A model generated the notes under the pieces. That model saw only the letters and a program-made list of their open reading frames with translations. It did not search any database and had not been told where the DNA came from. The position numbers were made by a program, and so were the translations under genes. 64,000 nucleotides of DNA from Arthrobacter crystallopoietes (GTDB taxonomy: Bacteria; Actinomycetota; Actinomycetes; Actinomycetales; Micrococcaceae): assembly GCF_002849715.1 (NCBI RefSeq), contig NZ_CP018863.1, forward strand, positions 4,698,082-4,762,081, read 5' to 3'. Below are positions 1 through 9,281 of this stretch, piece after piece; position 1 is the stretch's first letter, and each line of letters begins with the position of its first letter.

Positions 1-236
1 TAGCTCATTTCGCCCAGGTGCTGAAGCTTGCCTGGCACCAGCTGACCGCGGCGTGACGCGGCCAGGAAGAACCAGGCAATCAGTGCAACAGAGAGCAGGA
101 CCAGCAGCATCTGCTTGCCGAAACCTGTTCCGTACTCGGCAGCCCAAGGGAGAATCTCCGGAAGGTGCATATCTTCGAGGGTCGGTGGAACGAAGCCACC
201 TTCATTAGCGGCCGCCGGAAGCGCAAGCGCGATCAA
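1..236 (-). CDS. atpB: ATP synthase F0 subunit a, N-terminal part (window edge)
   Basis: Subunit a of the membrane F0 sector, which forms the proton half-channels next to the c-ring. Only the first 78 or so residues are in the window; the rest lies beyond position 1. The visible part has the actinobacterial N-terminus with EGGFVPPTLEDMHLPEILPW, then a hydrophobic helix and the basic ASRRGQLVPGKLQ stretch. I chose the TTG at 234-236 as start because GAGAGGAA lies just upstream and an in-frame stop lies behind it. It is the last gene here of the minus-strand run that carries the two small membrane proteins before it, the usual layout of an atp operon head. Confidence 0.9.
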   Translation of the reverse strand, partial: MIALALPAAANEGGFVPPTLEDMHLPEILPWAAEYGTGFGKQMLLVLLSVALIAWFFLAASRRGQLVPGKLQHLGEMS

Positions 237-322
237 CGCGTTTCCTCTCTGCAGTGTCCATCATTGGGCGTTTCAGGGTGGATTGCCGTCTCGGCACGCC
301 ACCATATGAAGTTTTCTGACAT

Positions 323-589
323 TTAGATGTTGTTCCCTTGACCGTCCCCATGGCGGCGCTTAGCGCCGCGGGTGAGGTTGTGTTTTCGGGCCAGATAATA
401 GCCACCACCAGCGCCTAGAACGGCACCGACGATGAACAGCCACCGGGTATTCAACAGATAGTCCAGCCCCCAGCCTATCAAACCCCAGGCTATGATCCCG
501 CCAACTACATAGGTCAGGACCGTGTTACCGCCCTGGTAGCCGGAGTTGCTTCCATCGGAGTCTGAATTGCGGGAATTCTGGGCAGGCAT
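323..589 (-). CDS. AtpZ/AtpI-like small membrane protein
   Basis: An 88-residue protein with a polar, Asn/Ser/Gly-rich N-terminus and two hydrophobic segments (about residues 25-45 and 50-70) separated by LLNTRW, ending in a basic tail. This is the architecture of the AtpZ/AtpI proteins that precede atpB and are thought to assist c-ring assembly or Mg2+ supply; that role is family knowledge, not shown here. The ATG at 587-589 overlaps by one base the stop codon of the preceding gene (TAATG), so the two are translationally coupled. The position directly before atpB supports the call. Confidence 0.7.
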   Translation of the reverse strand: MPAQNSRNSDSDGSNSGYQGGNTVLTYVVGGIIAWGLIGWGLDYLLNTRWLFIVGAVLGAGGGYYLARKHNLTRGAKRRHGDGQGNNI

Positions 590-1086
590 TAATGAGCTTC
601 CTTCCCGGCGGTAGAGCTTTCGCCCTCTTCCGGATCGTCGTAGATCTGGTATCGAACGCGGGAGAATGCAAAAACTTCTGCAATCTGCCACACCACAACA
701 CTGACGACGGCAGCAATGAAGAACCAAGTCGTTTCGAGCCAGTCCGGCGTGCCGATAATAAAGAGCGCAGCGCCGAAACCAACAACTTTGAGCACATAGG
801 TGGCGATGAAGGCACCAATCGCGCCGGAGGGATTTCTCCGCCCGACGACATGGCCGATCAAAAGACTGATGGCGAAGAAGAGTACTACCAGCGCCGAACC
901 GAGCACAGCACTAAGGGCACCCACACCCCCCGCCACAATGAATGCCAGCACAACCACCAGAAGAGTGGCTGCAGCGGCACCCAGGGAGGCAGTCTTCAGG
1001 ATCTTCAGCCAAGGCGTCGCCGTGGGACCGGAGACAGGTACGGCACTGCCAGCGGCACTGTTGCCGTTGGAATGATGTGTGCTCAT
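589..1086 (-). CDS. Conserved membrane protein upstream of the atp operon
   Basis: A 165-residue protein with a polar N-terminus of about 30 residues and four likely membrane helices, ending in an acidic tail. It sits between the WecA-like gene and the AtpZ-like gene, on the same strand and overlapping the latter by one base. The two-pair helix layout and position resemble the AtpI-type proteins of other actinobacteria, so it may be the true AtpI equivalent and the next gene an AtpZ equivalent; I cannot separate these from sequence alone. The ATG at 1084-1086 is preferred over an upstream in-frame TTG (1140). Confidence 0.65.
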   Translation of the reverse strand: MSTHHSNGNSAAGSAVPVSGPTATPWLKILKTASLGAAAATLLVVVLAFIVAGGVGALSAVLGSALVVLFFAISLLIGHVVGRRNPSGAIGAFIATYVLKVVGFGAALFIIGTPDWLETTWFFIAAVVSVVVWQIAEVFAFSRVRYQIYDDPEEGESSTAGKEAH

Positions 1087-1193
1087 AGCTGTCCGATCGG
1101 GTGCACAGGCGGGGATGATGACCGGTAGACCGGCCGACAAGAATTCTACACGAGATAGAAGTCAGCCTGTGAATGCATGTCCTGCTGCTGACG

Positions 1194-2198
1194 CTATCCG
1201 GTCGCGGCATCGGCGGCGCGGCGGCCGAAGATGCGTGGCGAGCGAAGGTAAAAAAGTACGACGGCGGCGCAAACCAGCAGCGCTGACGCCTTGCCTGGCA
1301 TGGTGCTGGCGGCAGCCGCGAGTCCGCACAAGCCGGTCAGCAGCGAGCAAACCGCTACCAACAGGGCCGACTGCACATGGCTGAGCCCAACGTCGGTCAG
1401 CCGTTGGTAGACGTGCTGGCGGTGTGCCGCGTACCACCGCTCCCCCGCACTGATCCGGCGCAGCAAGGTGGTCATCGTATCGGCAAGATAGATGGTCACC
1501 GGCCCAAGCAAATACTCCGGCTGGACTCCGCTGAGGAAACCCGCAGCCCCTAGGACGGCCAGCGAGGCACCCAGCAGATAGCTGCCGACGTCGCCAAGAA
1601 AGTTGCTGCCGGAAAGGTTCCAGGGCAGAAAAGCAGCAAACGCGGCGGCAATCACGAGCCCCGAGACCGTCAACCAGTCAAGCGACGACATCATCCCGGC
1701 CACTGAAAACAACAGTCCCACGACCAATCCGTGCAGGCCGGATATGCCGTTGACCCCGTCCATGAAGTTCGCAACATTGATGTAGCCGGCAATGGCCAGC
1801 GCGCCGACCGGAATCCACAACCAGGAGGTGTCGGTCAGGACCACGATAATGGCCGTACTGGCGGCACCAATTGCCAACTGCAGCAGAAAGCGTACGGAGA
1901 TGGCCACACCGCGGAAGTCCTCCAGCCACCCCAGCAGAGCGGCGGCTGCACAAACGCCGGCCACGATCCCGACAATTGCCACACCATCGGCAGCGGCCCC
2001 GGTCAGCACTGCCGTGAGCAGCCCGCCCAGGACACCGACCGCCACGGTGATGCCCATACCCCGGACTACTACTTTTGTATGCGACGATCTCTCGTTCGGT
2101 ATGTCCAGCACACCCAGCTTGAGCAGCAGTGGTTTCAAGGCCAGCGGCAGCGACAGGCTGAGGACGAGGGCAACAGCAGCTGAAAGCAAGCCGGTCAC
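1194..2198 (-). CDS. Undecaprenyl-phosphate sugar-1-phosphate transferase, MraY/WecA family
   Basis: A 334-residue polytopic membrane enzyme expected to transfer a sugar-1-phosphate (probably GlcNAc-1-P) from a UDP-sugar to undecaprenyl phosphate. Family motifs are visible: NVANFMDGVNG at 141-151 (Mg2+/substrate loop), FLGDVGS at 200-206, and HRQHVYQRL at 259-267, the HxxHxxxRL sugar-recognition loop. About ten hydrophobic helices surround them. The acidic pair near residue 93 reads ED rather than the more common DD. Its ATG overlaps the stop of the CapD-like gene by four bases, so the two probably act together in making a cell-wall polymer linkage unit or surface glycan. The exact sugar cannot be told. 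Confidence 0.85.
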   Translation of the reverse strand: MTGLLSAAVALVLSLSLPLALKPLLLKLGVLDIPNERSSHTKVVVRGMGITVAVGVLGGLLTAVLTGAAADGVAIVGIVAGVCAAAALLGWLEDFRGVAISVRFLLQLAIGAASTAIIVVLTDTSWLWIPVGALAIAGYINVANFMDGVNGISGLHGLVVGLLFSVAGMMSSLDWLTVSGLVIAAAFAAFLPWNLSGSNFLGDVGSYLLGASLAVLGAAGFLSGVQPEYLLGPVTIYLADTMTTLLRRISAGERWYAAHRQHVYQRLTDVGLSHVQSALLVAVCSLLTGLCGLAAAASTMPGKASALLVCAAVVLFYLRSPRIFGRRAADAATG

Positions 2199-4012
2199 TT
2201 CGCCGACTCCGGCTCGTTACTGGCCAGTGGCAAGTGCTGTCGGTTTTTCCACTCCTCAAGACTCATCTGGTGCGGGTCCAGCGCGTCAATGGAAGCATGC
2301 GAAATCTTCGGGTGCAGCGGACGCGAATCGTCTTCACCGATACCGATCAGTTCTTCGTGCAGCTTTTCACCTGGACGCAGACCGGTGAAGACGATATCAA
2401 TCTCTTTGCCGGACATCGCAATCATGCGCTGGGCGACGTCGAGTATCCGTACCGGTTCTCCCATGTCCAGAATCAGGACCTCTCCCCCGCGTCCGATGGC
2501 TCCGGCCTGAATGACAAGCTGGCATGCTTCCGGAATCGTCATGAAGAAACGGGTTGCGTCCGCATCGGTCACCGTTACCGGTCCCCCGTTGCGGATCTGC
2601 TCGTTGAACAGCGGCAGCACCGAACCGCGGCTACCCAGGACATTCCCGAAACGGACCGAGACGTACTTCAATCCGGTCTGCTGCGCGAGCCACGCCGTGA
2701 TTTTCTCCGCTACGCGTTTGGAATGCCCAAGCACCGTCGTCGGATTCGCTGCCTTATCAGTAGAGATATTGACGAACGTCTGGACATCCGCCAGCCGGGC
2801 CGCCTGCAGAACGTTCAACGTGCCCATGATGTTGGTCTTCCAGGCTTCCTCGGGATACTGCTCCAGCAGGGAAACGTGTTTGAGCGCCGCTGCGTGGAAC
2901 ACCACCTCGGGCTTGCGATCCAAGAAGATCTCCTCCAGGGCAGCCGCGTCGCGGATGTCGGCCAGCACCGTGTCTTTGCCGTTGAGCAGGCCCTGGCCGG
3001 TGATCGATATCTGGGTGGATTGCAGTCCGGTTTCGTCTCGGTCCAACATGATCAATTCACGCGGCTCGAATTCGTTGATCTGCCGGCACAGTTCCGATCC
3101 TATGGATCCGCCGGCCCCGGTGATCAGCACCCGCTTTCCCTTGACATAATGGGCGATCTCATCAACATGGATGTCGACGGGCTGCCGTCCGATCAGATCC
3201 TCGATTGCCACCTCGCGGAAGGAAAAGTCGGACCCGCCGGTCAGCATGTCCTTCAGCGGCGGGACAACCAGCACCTTGATGTTGAGGCCTGCGACTGCGT
3301 CGGAAATCCGGCGGACTTGCTTGGCATCGATGTCCGCTATGGCGATCAACAGGACCGTGGCATTTGTCCGGGCAACGATTTCCGGCAGGTCCTCCATCCG
3401 GCCAAGCACCGGAACGCTGACAATCCGCAGGTGTTTCTTCGCCGGGTCATCGTCAATCAGGCCGACAGGCAGCCAGGGCGACTGCGGGTCGTTGCACATG
3501 CGCGTCACAATGGACTTTCCCACAAAACCGGCGCCGTAGATCAGGGTGCGGGCGGCTTCTTCACCGGGTTTGGCCTTGCTCTCCACATACATCCGCTTCA
3601 GGTAACGGATAGCCGCCATGAAAAGGCAGGCGAAGGGGAAAGCAATGATACCGGTGCCACGGGCAATACCCATGGAGATGCCAAAGAACAGCAGGGCAAC
3701 CGTGGTGATGGCCGAAACCGCCACCGTCACAATCACAAGCAGCTTCGCCTCGTGGAAGCTGCCAAAACTATACCGGCCTTTATACAGAGCGAAAGCTGAA
3801 CCTACTGCGAACTGTGAGGCGATCGCTATGGCGCAGAGGACAATGATGCCGGGGATTTTCGAGGGATCCAGCACCATCTCGTACCGCAGGAAGACGGCCA
3901 GGACGATCGAAACGATCCATGCGAATGAATCGAGCAGGAACTGCGACCAGAGCCAGAGGACCTTGTCACTGCTGGCGGTCTTGCCGGAGGCCGGGCCACG
4001 TCCAATGCTCAT
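2195..4012 (-). CDS. CapD-like membrane nucleotide-sugar dehydratase/epimerase
   Basis: A 605-residue protein of the polysaccharide biosynthesis (CapD/WbpM/PglF) family, acting on UDP-GlcNAc-type substrates at the membrane. Four hydrophobic helices occupy about residues 25-135, then a CoA-binding-like Rossmann domain (TLIYGAGFVGK near 156-166), then the SDR domain with GAGGSIG at 299-305. The catalytic region reads STDK at 417-420 followed by TTVLGHSK, so a Leu (428) occupies the place of the Tyr or Met of the YxxxK or MxxxK motif, with Lys at 432. It overlaps tsaC upstream and the WecA-like gene downstream by four bases each, so the operon links it to lipid-linked glycan synthesis. Confidence 0.85.
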   Translation of the reverse strand: MSIGRGPASGKTASSDKVLWLWSQFLLDSFAWIVSIVLAVFLRYEMVLDPSKIPGIIVLCAIAIASQFAVGSAFALYKGRYSFGSFHEAKLLVIVTVAVSAITTVALLFFGISMGIARGTGIIAFPFACLFMAAIRYLKRMYVESKAKPGEEAARTLIYGAGFVGKSIVTRMCNDPQSPWLPVGLIDDDPAKKHLRIVSVPVLGRMEDLPEIVARTNATVLLIAIADIDAKQVRRISDAVAGLNIKVLVVPPLKDMLTGGSDFSFREVAIEDLIGRQPVDIHVDEIAHYVKGKRVLITGAGGSIGSELCRQINEFEPRELIMLDRDETGLQSTQISITGQGLLNGKDTVLADIRDAAALEEIFLDRKPEVVFHAAALKHVSLLEQYPEEAWKTNIMGTLNVLQAARLADVQTFVNISTDKAANPTTVLGHSKRVAEKITAWLAQQTGLKYVSVRFGNVLGSRGSVLPLFNEQIRNGGPVTVTDADATRFFMTIPEACQLVIQAGAIGRGGEVLILDMGEPVRILDVAQRMIAMSGKEIDIVFTGLRPGEKLHEELIGIGEDDSRPLHPKISHASIDALDPHQMSLEEWKNRQHLPLASNEPESAK

Positions 4013-4734
4013 AGTTGGCTGCTCTCCCCGGGCGTCTCCGATGCGGGGTCCGGCGTCTGCTCGGCCGGTTCCTCCCCAATGCCGAGGAGGTTCGGCACGA
4101 TTTCGCGCAACCTGTCTACCGGTATGGCTCCGTAACGGACCACGCGGAAGGGCTGTGACGTGCAGTCGACGATAGTCGACGGCAGGGACTGGCTGTCTTC
4201 GGTAACACCGCGCAGTCCATCTTCCAGGTAAACCTCCACGGATTCGGCGAGCTGCACGTGGGCTTCGGCTGCGGTCCGGGAGGCAGGCTGTCCGGTGCGG
4301 TTCGCCGACGAGACGGCCAGCGGTCCTGTGACAGCGAGCAGATCCAGCGCCAGGCGGTCATCGGGCATCCGCAGCGCCACGGTGCCTTTTGTGTCACCCA
4401 GATCCCAGGTCAGCGAGGGCTGTGCGTGGAAGATCAGAGTCAGTCCGCCGGGCCAGAATTCGTCCGCCAGGCGTCGAGCCTCCTCGGGGATGTCCACCGC
4501 GAGCCCGTCCATGGTCTGCGGACGGGGAATGAGGACCGGAGGGGGCATGGTGCGGCCCCGGCCCTTGGCAGCCAGCAGCGTAGCAACCGCCTGCGGCGAA
4601 AAAGCATCCGCGGCGATGCCGTAGACCGTATCCGTGGGCATGACTATGCACTGTTTTGACGCGATCGCCGTCTGCGCGGCGGCAAGGCCCTCACTGCGTT
4701 CGACGTCGTCCGTGCAGTTGAATGTGGTGGTCAC
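4009..4734 (-). CDS. tsaC: L-threonylcarbamoyladenylate synthase
   Basis: A 241-residue YrdC/Sua5-type protein that makes threonylcarbamoyl-AMP from Thr, bicarbonate and ATP for t6A37 modification of ANN-decoding tRNAs. The N-terminal PTDTVYGIAADA and KGRGRTMPPPVLI (near 57-69) form the basic nucleotide pocket, and SSANRTGQPAS and STIVDC motifs follow. There is no full Sua5 C-terminal domain, only an acidic, Pro-rich tail of about 25 residues. It starts at GTG 4732-4734, 28 bases after prmC, and its stop overlaps the ATG of the CapD-like gene. The prfA-prmC-tsaC order is a common bacterial translation-fidelity cluster. Confidence 0.92.
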   Translation of the reverse strand: MTTTFNCTDDVERSEGLAAAQTAIASKQCIVMPTDTVYGIAADAFSPQAVATLLAAKGRGRTMPPPVLIPRPQTMDGLAVDIPEEARRLADEFWPGGLTLIFHAQPSLTWDLGDTKGTVALRMPDDRLALDLLAVTGPLAVSSANRTGQPASRTAAEAHVQLAESVEVYLEDGLRGVTEDSQSLPSTIVDCTSQPFRVVRYGAIPVDRLREIVPNLLGIGEEPAEQTPDPASETPGESSQL

Positions 4735-4762
4735 AGAATCATTCTTTCATTTCGGGGCAGCG

Positions 4763-5608
4763 CTACCGCCGGACGGCGGCCGTGGCCCGTTCGCGTCCGG
4801 TCAAATCGTAGACTGTGGCAACATCGTCCCAGCACCCGGCGCTGTGCAGCAGGTGCGACACAGCTTCGGCCTGGACTTCCGCATGTTCCATGATGAAGTA
4901 ACCGCCGGATTTCAGCAGCCGTGCAGCGGTGCTGGCCGTGGCCGCCGGCAACTGGAGACCGTCGGCGCCGCCACCGTACAGCGCAATCTGCGGGTCATAT
5001 TCGGCCACTTCGGGGTCCCGCGGCACGGCTTCGGCGGGGATATACGGAGGATTGGAAACAACGACGTCGAAGGTTCCGTCGTGTCCGGCAAGCGCGGTTC
5101 GCAGGTCTTCCTGGACCAGGGTCACGCCCCACGGCTGCAGGTTGCGTCCTGCCCAGGCATGGGCGAGATCACTCAGTTCCACGGCGAAGACATCCGCCTC
5201 GGGAACTTCCTGTGCAATGGACGCCGCGATCGCGCCCGACCCGGTACCAAGATCAACGACCTTCGCACGCCTGATCTTCGCGGCGCGGTCAATGGCGTGC
5301 TGGGCAACGGTCTCCGTCTCCGGCCGCGGGATAAAAACTCCGGGTCCGACCTGCAGTTCGAGGTGGCGGAAGTACGCCTTACCCGTGATGTGCTGGAGCG
5401 GGACGCGGCGCGCCCGTTCCGCCACGAGCTCACCGAACTCCGGCGGGACCAATGCACCGGTCAGCGCCAGCGATCTGATCCTGCCCAAGGACTCCGCCAT
5501 GAGGTGTGCCGCCAGAAGCTCGGCATCTACGCGTGGACTGGGCACGCCCGCCCGCTCCAATATCTGAGTTGCCTCGGCGAGAGCCTCGGCAAGCGTTTCT
5601 CCGGTCAC
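4763..5608 (-). CDS. prmC: Peptide chain release factor N5-glutamine methyltransferase
   Basis: A 281-residue SAM-dependent enzyme that methylates the Gln of the GGQ motif in release factors; both substrates, PrfA and PrfB, are encoded in this window. It has the helical N-terminal substrate-binding domain, FIPRPETE at 92-99, the SAM loop DLGTGSG at 119-125 and the diagnostic NPPY at 186-189. The start is GTG 5606-5608, six bases after the prfA stop, so it is co-transcribed with its substrate. Length is normal for the family. Confidence 0.95.
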   Translation of the reverse strand: MTGETLAEALAEATQILERAGVPSPRVDAELLAAHLMAESLGRIRSLALTGALVPPEFGELVAERARRVPLQHITGKAYFRHLELQVGPGVFIPRPETETVAQHAIDRAAKIRRAKVVDLGTGSGAIAASIAQEVPEADVFAVELSDLAHAWAGRNLQPWGVTLVQEDLRTALAGHDGTFDVVVSNPPYIPAEAVPRDPEVAEYDPQIALYGGGADGLQLPAATASTAARLLKSGGYFIMEHAEVQAEAVSHLLHSAGCWDDVATVYDLTGRERATAAVRR

Positions 5609-5614
5609 TGGTGC

Positions 5615-6694
5615 CTAGTGATCCTCGCCGAGTGCCTCGAGCCGCGCCTGCTCGTCCGCCTCGATGGCCGATTGGATGACAGGTTCGAGTTCCCCGTTCA
5701 TGACGGCATCCAGGTTGTAAGCCTTGTAGCCGGTGCGATGGTCCGCGATGCGGTTTTCCGGAAAATTGTATGTCCGGATGCGTTCCGAGCGGTCCATGGT
5801 CCGGATCTGCGACTTACGAGTCTCTGAGTTGGCGGCGTCGATCTGCTCCTGCTGGTGCGCCAACAGGCGGGCACGCAGCACGCGCATGCCTGCTTCACGG
5901 TTCTGCAGCTGGGACTTTTCGTTCTGCATTGCGACCACGATCCCGGTGGGGATGTGCGTGATGCGGACTGCGGAATCCGTGGTGTTGACCGACTGCCCGC
6001 CCGGCCCGGAGGAGCGGTAGACATCGATCTTCAGGTCGTTCTGGCTGATGTCGACTTCTTCCGGCTCGTCCACCTCCGGCAGGACCAGGACGCCTGCGGC
6101 GGAGGTGTGGATACGACCCTGGGACTCGGTGACCGGAACGCGCTGGACCCGGTGTACGCCGCCTTCGAACTTCATCCTGGCCCAGACGCCTTCCGCCGGG
6201 TCGTTCGACGAACCCTTGATCGCCATGGACACGTCCTTGTATCCGCCCAGATCGGACTCCGTGGCGGAGATGATCTCGGTCTTCCACCCGCGCTGCTCCG
6301 CATAGCGGGTGTACATGCGCAGCAGATCACCGGCGAACAAGGCGGCTTCGTCGCCACCTTCACCGCCCTTGACCTCGATGATGACATTTCGTGCGTCGTC
6401 CGGATCCCGCGGGATCAACAACCGGCGCAGTCTTGCCTGTGCTGTCTCGAGATCAGCTTCAAGCCCGGGGATTTCGGCTGCAAACTCGGGGTCCTCGGCC
6501 GCCATTTCCCGTGCCGCGCCCAGATCGCCCTCCAGCTGGCTCCAGCGGTTGTATGCCTCGACGATTCCGTTCAGCTGCGCCGACCGGCGGCCCAGCTTGC
6601 GAGCCAGTCCCTGATCCGCGTACACGGCCGGATCGCTCAGCCGCTTCTGCAGTTCTGCATGCTCTGCGAGCAATCCCTGTACGGACTCAAACAT
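5615..6694 (-). CDS. prfA: Peptide chain release factor 1
   Basis: A 359-residue class I release factor that reads UAA and UAG and triggers peptidyl-tRNA hydrolysis. The stop-codon recognition tripeptide is PVT at 187-189 within [18 protein letters not shown], and the catalytic GGQ lies at 232-234 ([10 protein letters not shown]). A coiled, acidic N-terminal domain precedes them. The start ATG at 6692-6694 has AGAGG upstream. It follows rho and leads the prfA-prmC-tsaC run. The Gln of GGQ is the expected target of the adjacent PrmC. Confidence 0.97.
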   Translation of the reverse strand: MFESVQGLLAEHAELQKRLSDPAVYADQGLARKLGRRSAQLNGIVEAYNRWSQLEGDLGAAREMAAEDPEFAAEIPGLEADLETAQARLRRLLIPRDPDDARNVIIEVKGGEGGDEAALFAGDLLRMYTRYAEQRGWKTEIISATESDLGGYKDVSMAIKGSSNDPAEGVWARMKFEGGVHRVQRVPVTESQGRIHTSAAGVLVLPEVDEPEEVDISQNDLKIDVYRSSGPGGQSVNTTDSAVRITHIPTGIVVAMQNEKSQLQNREAGMRVLRARLLAHQQEQIDAANSETRKSQIRTMDRSERIRTYNFPENRIADHRTGYKAYNLDAVMNGELEPVIQSAIEADEQARLEALGEDH

Positions 6695-6770
6695 TTCTCA
6701 AACCTCTTTCGACTTCTTCAATAAGTCTAGATAAGACACCAACCGGCCGCTTAAACAACGAACCGCCCAG

Positions 6771-6805
6771 ATCTCTCCGGTCCCGCATTGCGGGACCGGA
6801 GAGAT
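6771..6805 (-). terminator. Hairpin downstream of rho
   Basis: A perfect 16-bp inverted repeat (6771-6786 with 6790-6805) around a three-base loop lies between the rho stop and prfA. There is no T-tract on the minus strand, so it is an I-shaped terminator or an mRNA-end protecting hairpin rather than a classical intrinsic terminator. It may set apart rho from prfA expression. Confidence 0.6.
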
Positions 6806-6823
6806 CATGAGCGGTCAGGGCAG

Positions 6824-8971
6824 CTACTTGTCGTTGTCGGACTTCGCGCCCAGCGTCGTCTTCTGTACCTGCATCAGGAACTCGACGTTGGACTGCGTGT
6901 CCCGGATCTTGTTGGTGAGGAGCTCAAGCGCCTGCTGCGTATCGAGCCCGGAAAGAACCCGGCGCAGCTTCCACATGATCTTGACTTCCTCCGACGAGAG
7001 CAAGTTTTCCTCGCGACGGGTGCCGGAAGCGTTGACGTCCACTGCAGGGAAGATCCGCTTGTCCGCCAGATTGCGGGACAGGCGAAGTTCCATGTTGCCC
7101 GTGCCCTTGAACTCTTCGAAAATAACTTCGTCCATCTTGGAACCGGTTTCAACCAACGCGGTGGCCAGGATGGTCAGCGAACCGCCGTTTTCAATGTTGC
7201 GGGCAGCACCGAAGAAGCGCTTCGGCGGGTACAGCGCGGAGGAATCCACGCCACCGGAGAGAATACGACCGGAAGCAGGAGCGGCCAGGTTGTAGGCACG
7301 GCCCAGGCGGGTCATCGAGTCCAGCAGAACGACGACGTCCATTCCCATTTCCACCAGGCGCTTGGCGCGTTCGATGGCCAGTTCGGCAACGGTCGTGTGG
7401 TCGTCGGCGGGACGGTCGAAGGTGGAGGCAATGACCTCGCCCTTGACCGTACGCTGCATGTCGGTGACTTCTTCGGGACGCTCGTCAACCAGAACCATCA
7501 TGAGGTGGACCTCAGGATTGTTGATGGTGATGGCGTTGGCAATCGACTGCAGGATCAGTGTCTTACCGGCCTTCGGCGGCGACACAATGAGACCGCGCTG
7601 ACCCTTGCCGATCGGGGCGACCAAGTCGATAACGCGGGGGCCGATCTTCTTCGGTTCCGTTTCGAGGCGCAGGCGCTCCGAGGGGTAAAGCGGAACCAGC
7701 TTGGTGAAGTCGACCCGGTCCTTGTTATCTTCGGCAGGCTTGCCGTTGACGGAGGTCAGGCGCACCAGGGCGTTGAACTTCTGGCGGCTGTTCTGGTTGG
7801 CGTTCTCGCCGTCCCGCGGGGCGCGGATGGCACCAACAACGGCGTCGCCCTTGCGCAGGTTGTACTTCTTGACCTGAGCCAGCGAGACGTAGACATCGTT
7901 CGGACCGGGCAGGTAGCCGGAGGTGCGCACGAACGCGTAGTTCTCGAGGACGTCGAGGATGCCGGCCACGGGCAGCAGCACGTCATCGTCGGTAACCTCG
8001 GTATCGTCCACGTCCGGGTTCTGGCCGCGTCCGCGGCGGCGCTCGTTGCGGTCGCGGTACCGGTTGCTGGTGTCCGTGTCGCGGTCGCGGCGGTTACGGT
8101 TGCGGCGGTTGCGTCCGCGGCCGCCGTCGTCGCCGTCGTCGCTACGGTTGTCACTGCGGCTATCGCTGCGGCTGTCCCGGTTGTCGCTGCCGGCGGACTC
8201 GGTGTCGCGACCGCGGGTACGGCTGCGTTCACGGCGGTCATTACGGTCGCCACGATCGTTACGGTCGCTGCGCTCACCGCGGTCAGCGCGCTCGGTCTGG
8301 CCTTCCTTCGCACCCTCAGCAGGAGTTTCGGACGGCTCCGGCTTGTCAGCGGGCTTCTCGGCCTGCTGCTCCGGCTGGTCCTCACGACGGTTACGACCGC
8401 GGCTACGACGACCCTCGCGGCCGCCTTCGGATTCCGGCTTCGTTTCAGCGGGCTGCACATCGGCCTGCTGTGCGTCCGCGCGCTGGGCGTCTGCAGCCTT
8501 GGGAGCGGCAACTTCGCCGTCCGTTGATGTTTCGGCTGTAGCGGGCGCCTGCGCCGCTTCCGGCGTCACGTTGCCGTCGCTGGTCGCGCGACGGTTGCGG
8601 TTGCGGGTCCGGCTTACGCGTTCTGCGGCCTTGTTCAGATCACCGCTGTCTTTCGCCTCCGCTTTGTCCGCAGTATCGGCTGCAGCCGCTGCAGGGACCG
8701 CGGGCTCTTCAGCTGCGGGAGCAGCTTCTTTGGCGCTTGCACGGCCGGTGGTCTTCTTGGCAGGACGGTCAGCTACTGCGGAACCACGCTGGTGGTCCGA
8801 AATGGCCGCCACCAGGTCGCTCTTGCGCATCCTGGAACCGCCGGTGATGCCAAGCTGGCCGGCCAAGGCCTGCAGCTGGGCAAGCTTAAGTCCGGCAAGT
8901 CCTGCGCTCTTCGGCGCAGCAGAGTCTGATGATGTATCCACACCTGCAGCCAGGTCAGTGGTTTCAGTCAC
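6824..8971 (-). CDS. rho: Transcription termination factor Rho
   Basis: A 715-residue hexameric RNA helicase that ends transcription. Near the N-terminus is the Rho-N (SAP-like) helix pair with LAGLKLAQLQALAGQLGI, then a long insert of low complexity, first Ala/Glu-rich and then Arg/Asp/Asn-rich (roughly residues 90-330), as in other actinobacterial Rho proteins. The RNA-binding domain follows, then Walker A SPPKAGKT ending near residue 471 and Walker B VVVLLD near 546-551. I chose the GTG at 8969-8971 because GGAAGG sits seven bases upstream. The frame stays open another 44 codons to an ATG at 9103, a possible alternative start. Confidence 0.95.
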   Translation of the reverse strand: MTETTDLAAGVDTSSDSAAPKSAGLAGLKLAQLQALAGQLGITGGSRMRKSDLVAAISDHQRGSAVADRPAKKTTGRASAKEAAPAAEEPAVPAAAAADTADKAEAKDSGDLNKAAERVSRTRNRNRRATSDGNVTPEAAQAPATAETSTDGEVAAPKAADAQRADAQQADVQPAETKPESEGGREGRRSRGRNRREDQPEQQAEKPADKPEPSETPAEGAKEGQTERADRGERSDRNDRGDRNDRRERSRTRGRDTESAGSDNRDSRSDSRSDNRSDDGDDGGRGRNRRNRNRRDRDTDTSNRYRDRNERRRGRGQNPDVDDTEVTDDDVLLPVAGILDVLENYAFVRTSGYLPGPNDVYVSLAQVKKYNLRKGDAVVGAIRAPRDGENANQNSRQKFNALVRLTSVNGKPAEDNKDRVDFTKLVPLYPSERLRLETEPKKIGPRVIDLVAPIGKGQRGLIVSPPKAGKTLILQSIANAITINNPEVHLMMVLVDERPEEVTDMQRTVKGEVIASTFDRPADDHTTVAELAIERAKRLVEMGMDVVVLLDSMTRLGRAYNLAAPASGRILSGGVDSSALYPPKRFFGAARNIENGGSLTILATALVETGSKMDEVIFEEFKGTGNMELRLSRNLADKRIFPAVDVNASGTRREENLLSSEEVKIMWKLRRVLSGLDTQQALELLTNKIRDTQSNVEFLMQVQKTTLGAKSDNDK

Positions 8972-9281
8972 GAAGGATCCTTCCCCCTCGTCGGGCGGTC
9001 CGCATGTGAAGTGGACCGCGTTGTTTGCGTCCCGGCCGATGCATAAGAAACAAGGCCGGGTCGGGGTTGCCCAAGTGTGAGACCAGGCAACGCCGAGTGA
9101 CATGAGAAAAACCTTGAATGGATCTCGTTCACAATGGTCTTAGGGATATGCTGCCCGCACTCTTACGCGCATTTACAGCACTCAGTAATTCCGTGACGGA
9201 TCCTGGAAGGTTGCACCGATCTTTGGTTCGCTGCCGGATGTTGTATGTCCACGCGGGACTTTCGACAGATTGCCAAGCCGG
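8972..9281. other. Intergenic leader between thrB and rho
   Basis: This 310-base gap holds the 5' leader of rho on the minus strand. The rho frame stays open without a stop to an ATG at 9103, giving a 44-residue possible extension that contains several Cys residues but looks unlike Rho. A short inverted repeat GCCGG/CCGGC overlaps the thrB stop. I see no convincing sigma-A promoter. Rho genes often have long autoregulatory leaders, so the space may serve that purpose. Confidence 0.4.

Noticed and set aside
8972..9103. A 44-residue N-terminal extension of Rho from ATG 9103
   Set aside because: The extension is Cys/Pro/Trp-rich and unlike Rho, while GTG 8971 has a good ribosome binding site and begins at the Rho-N domain.
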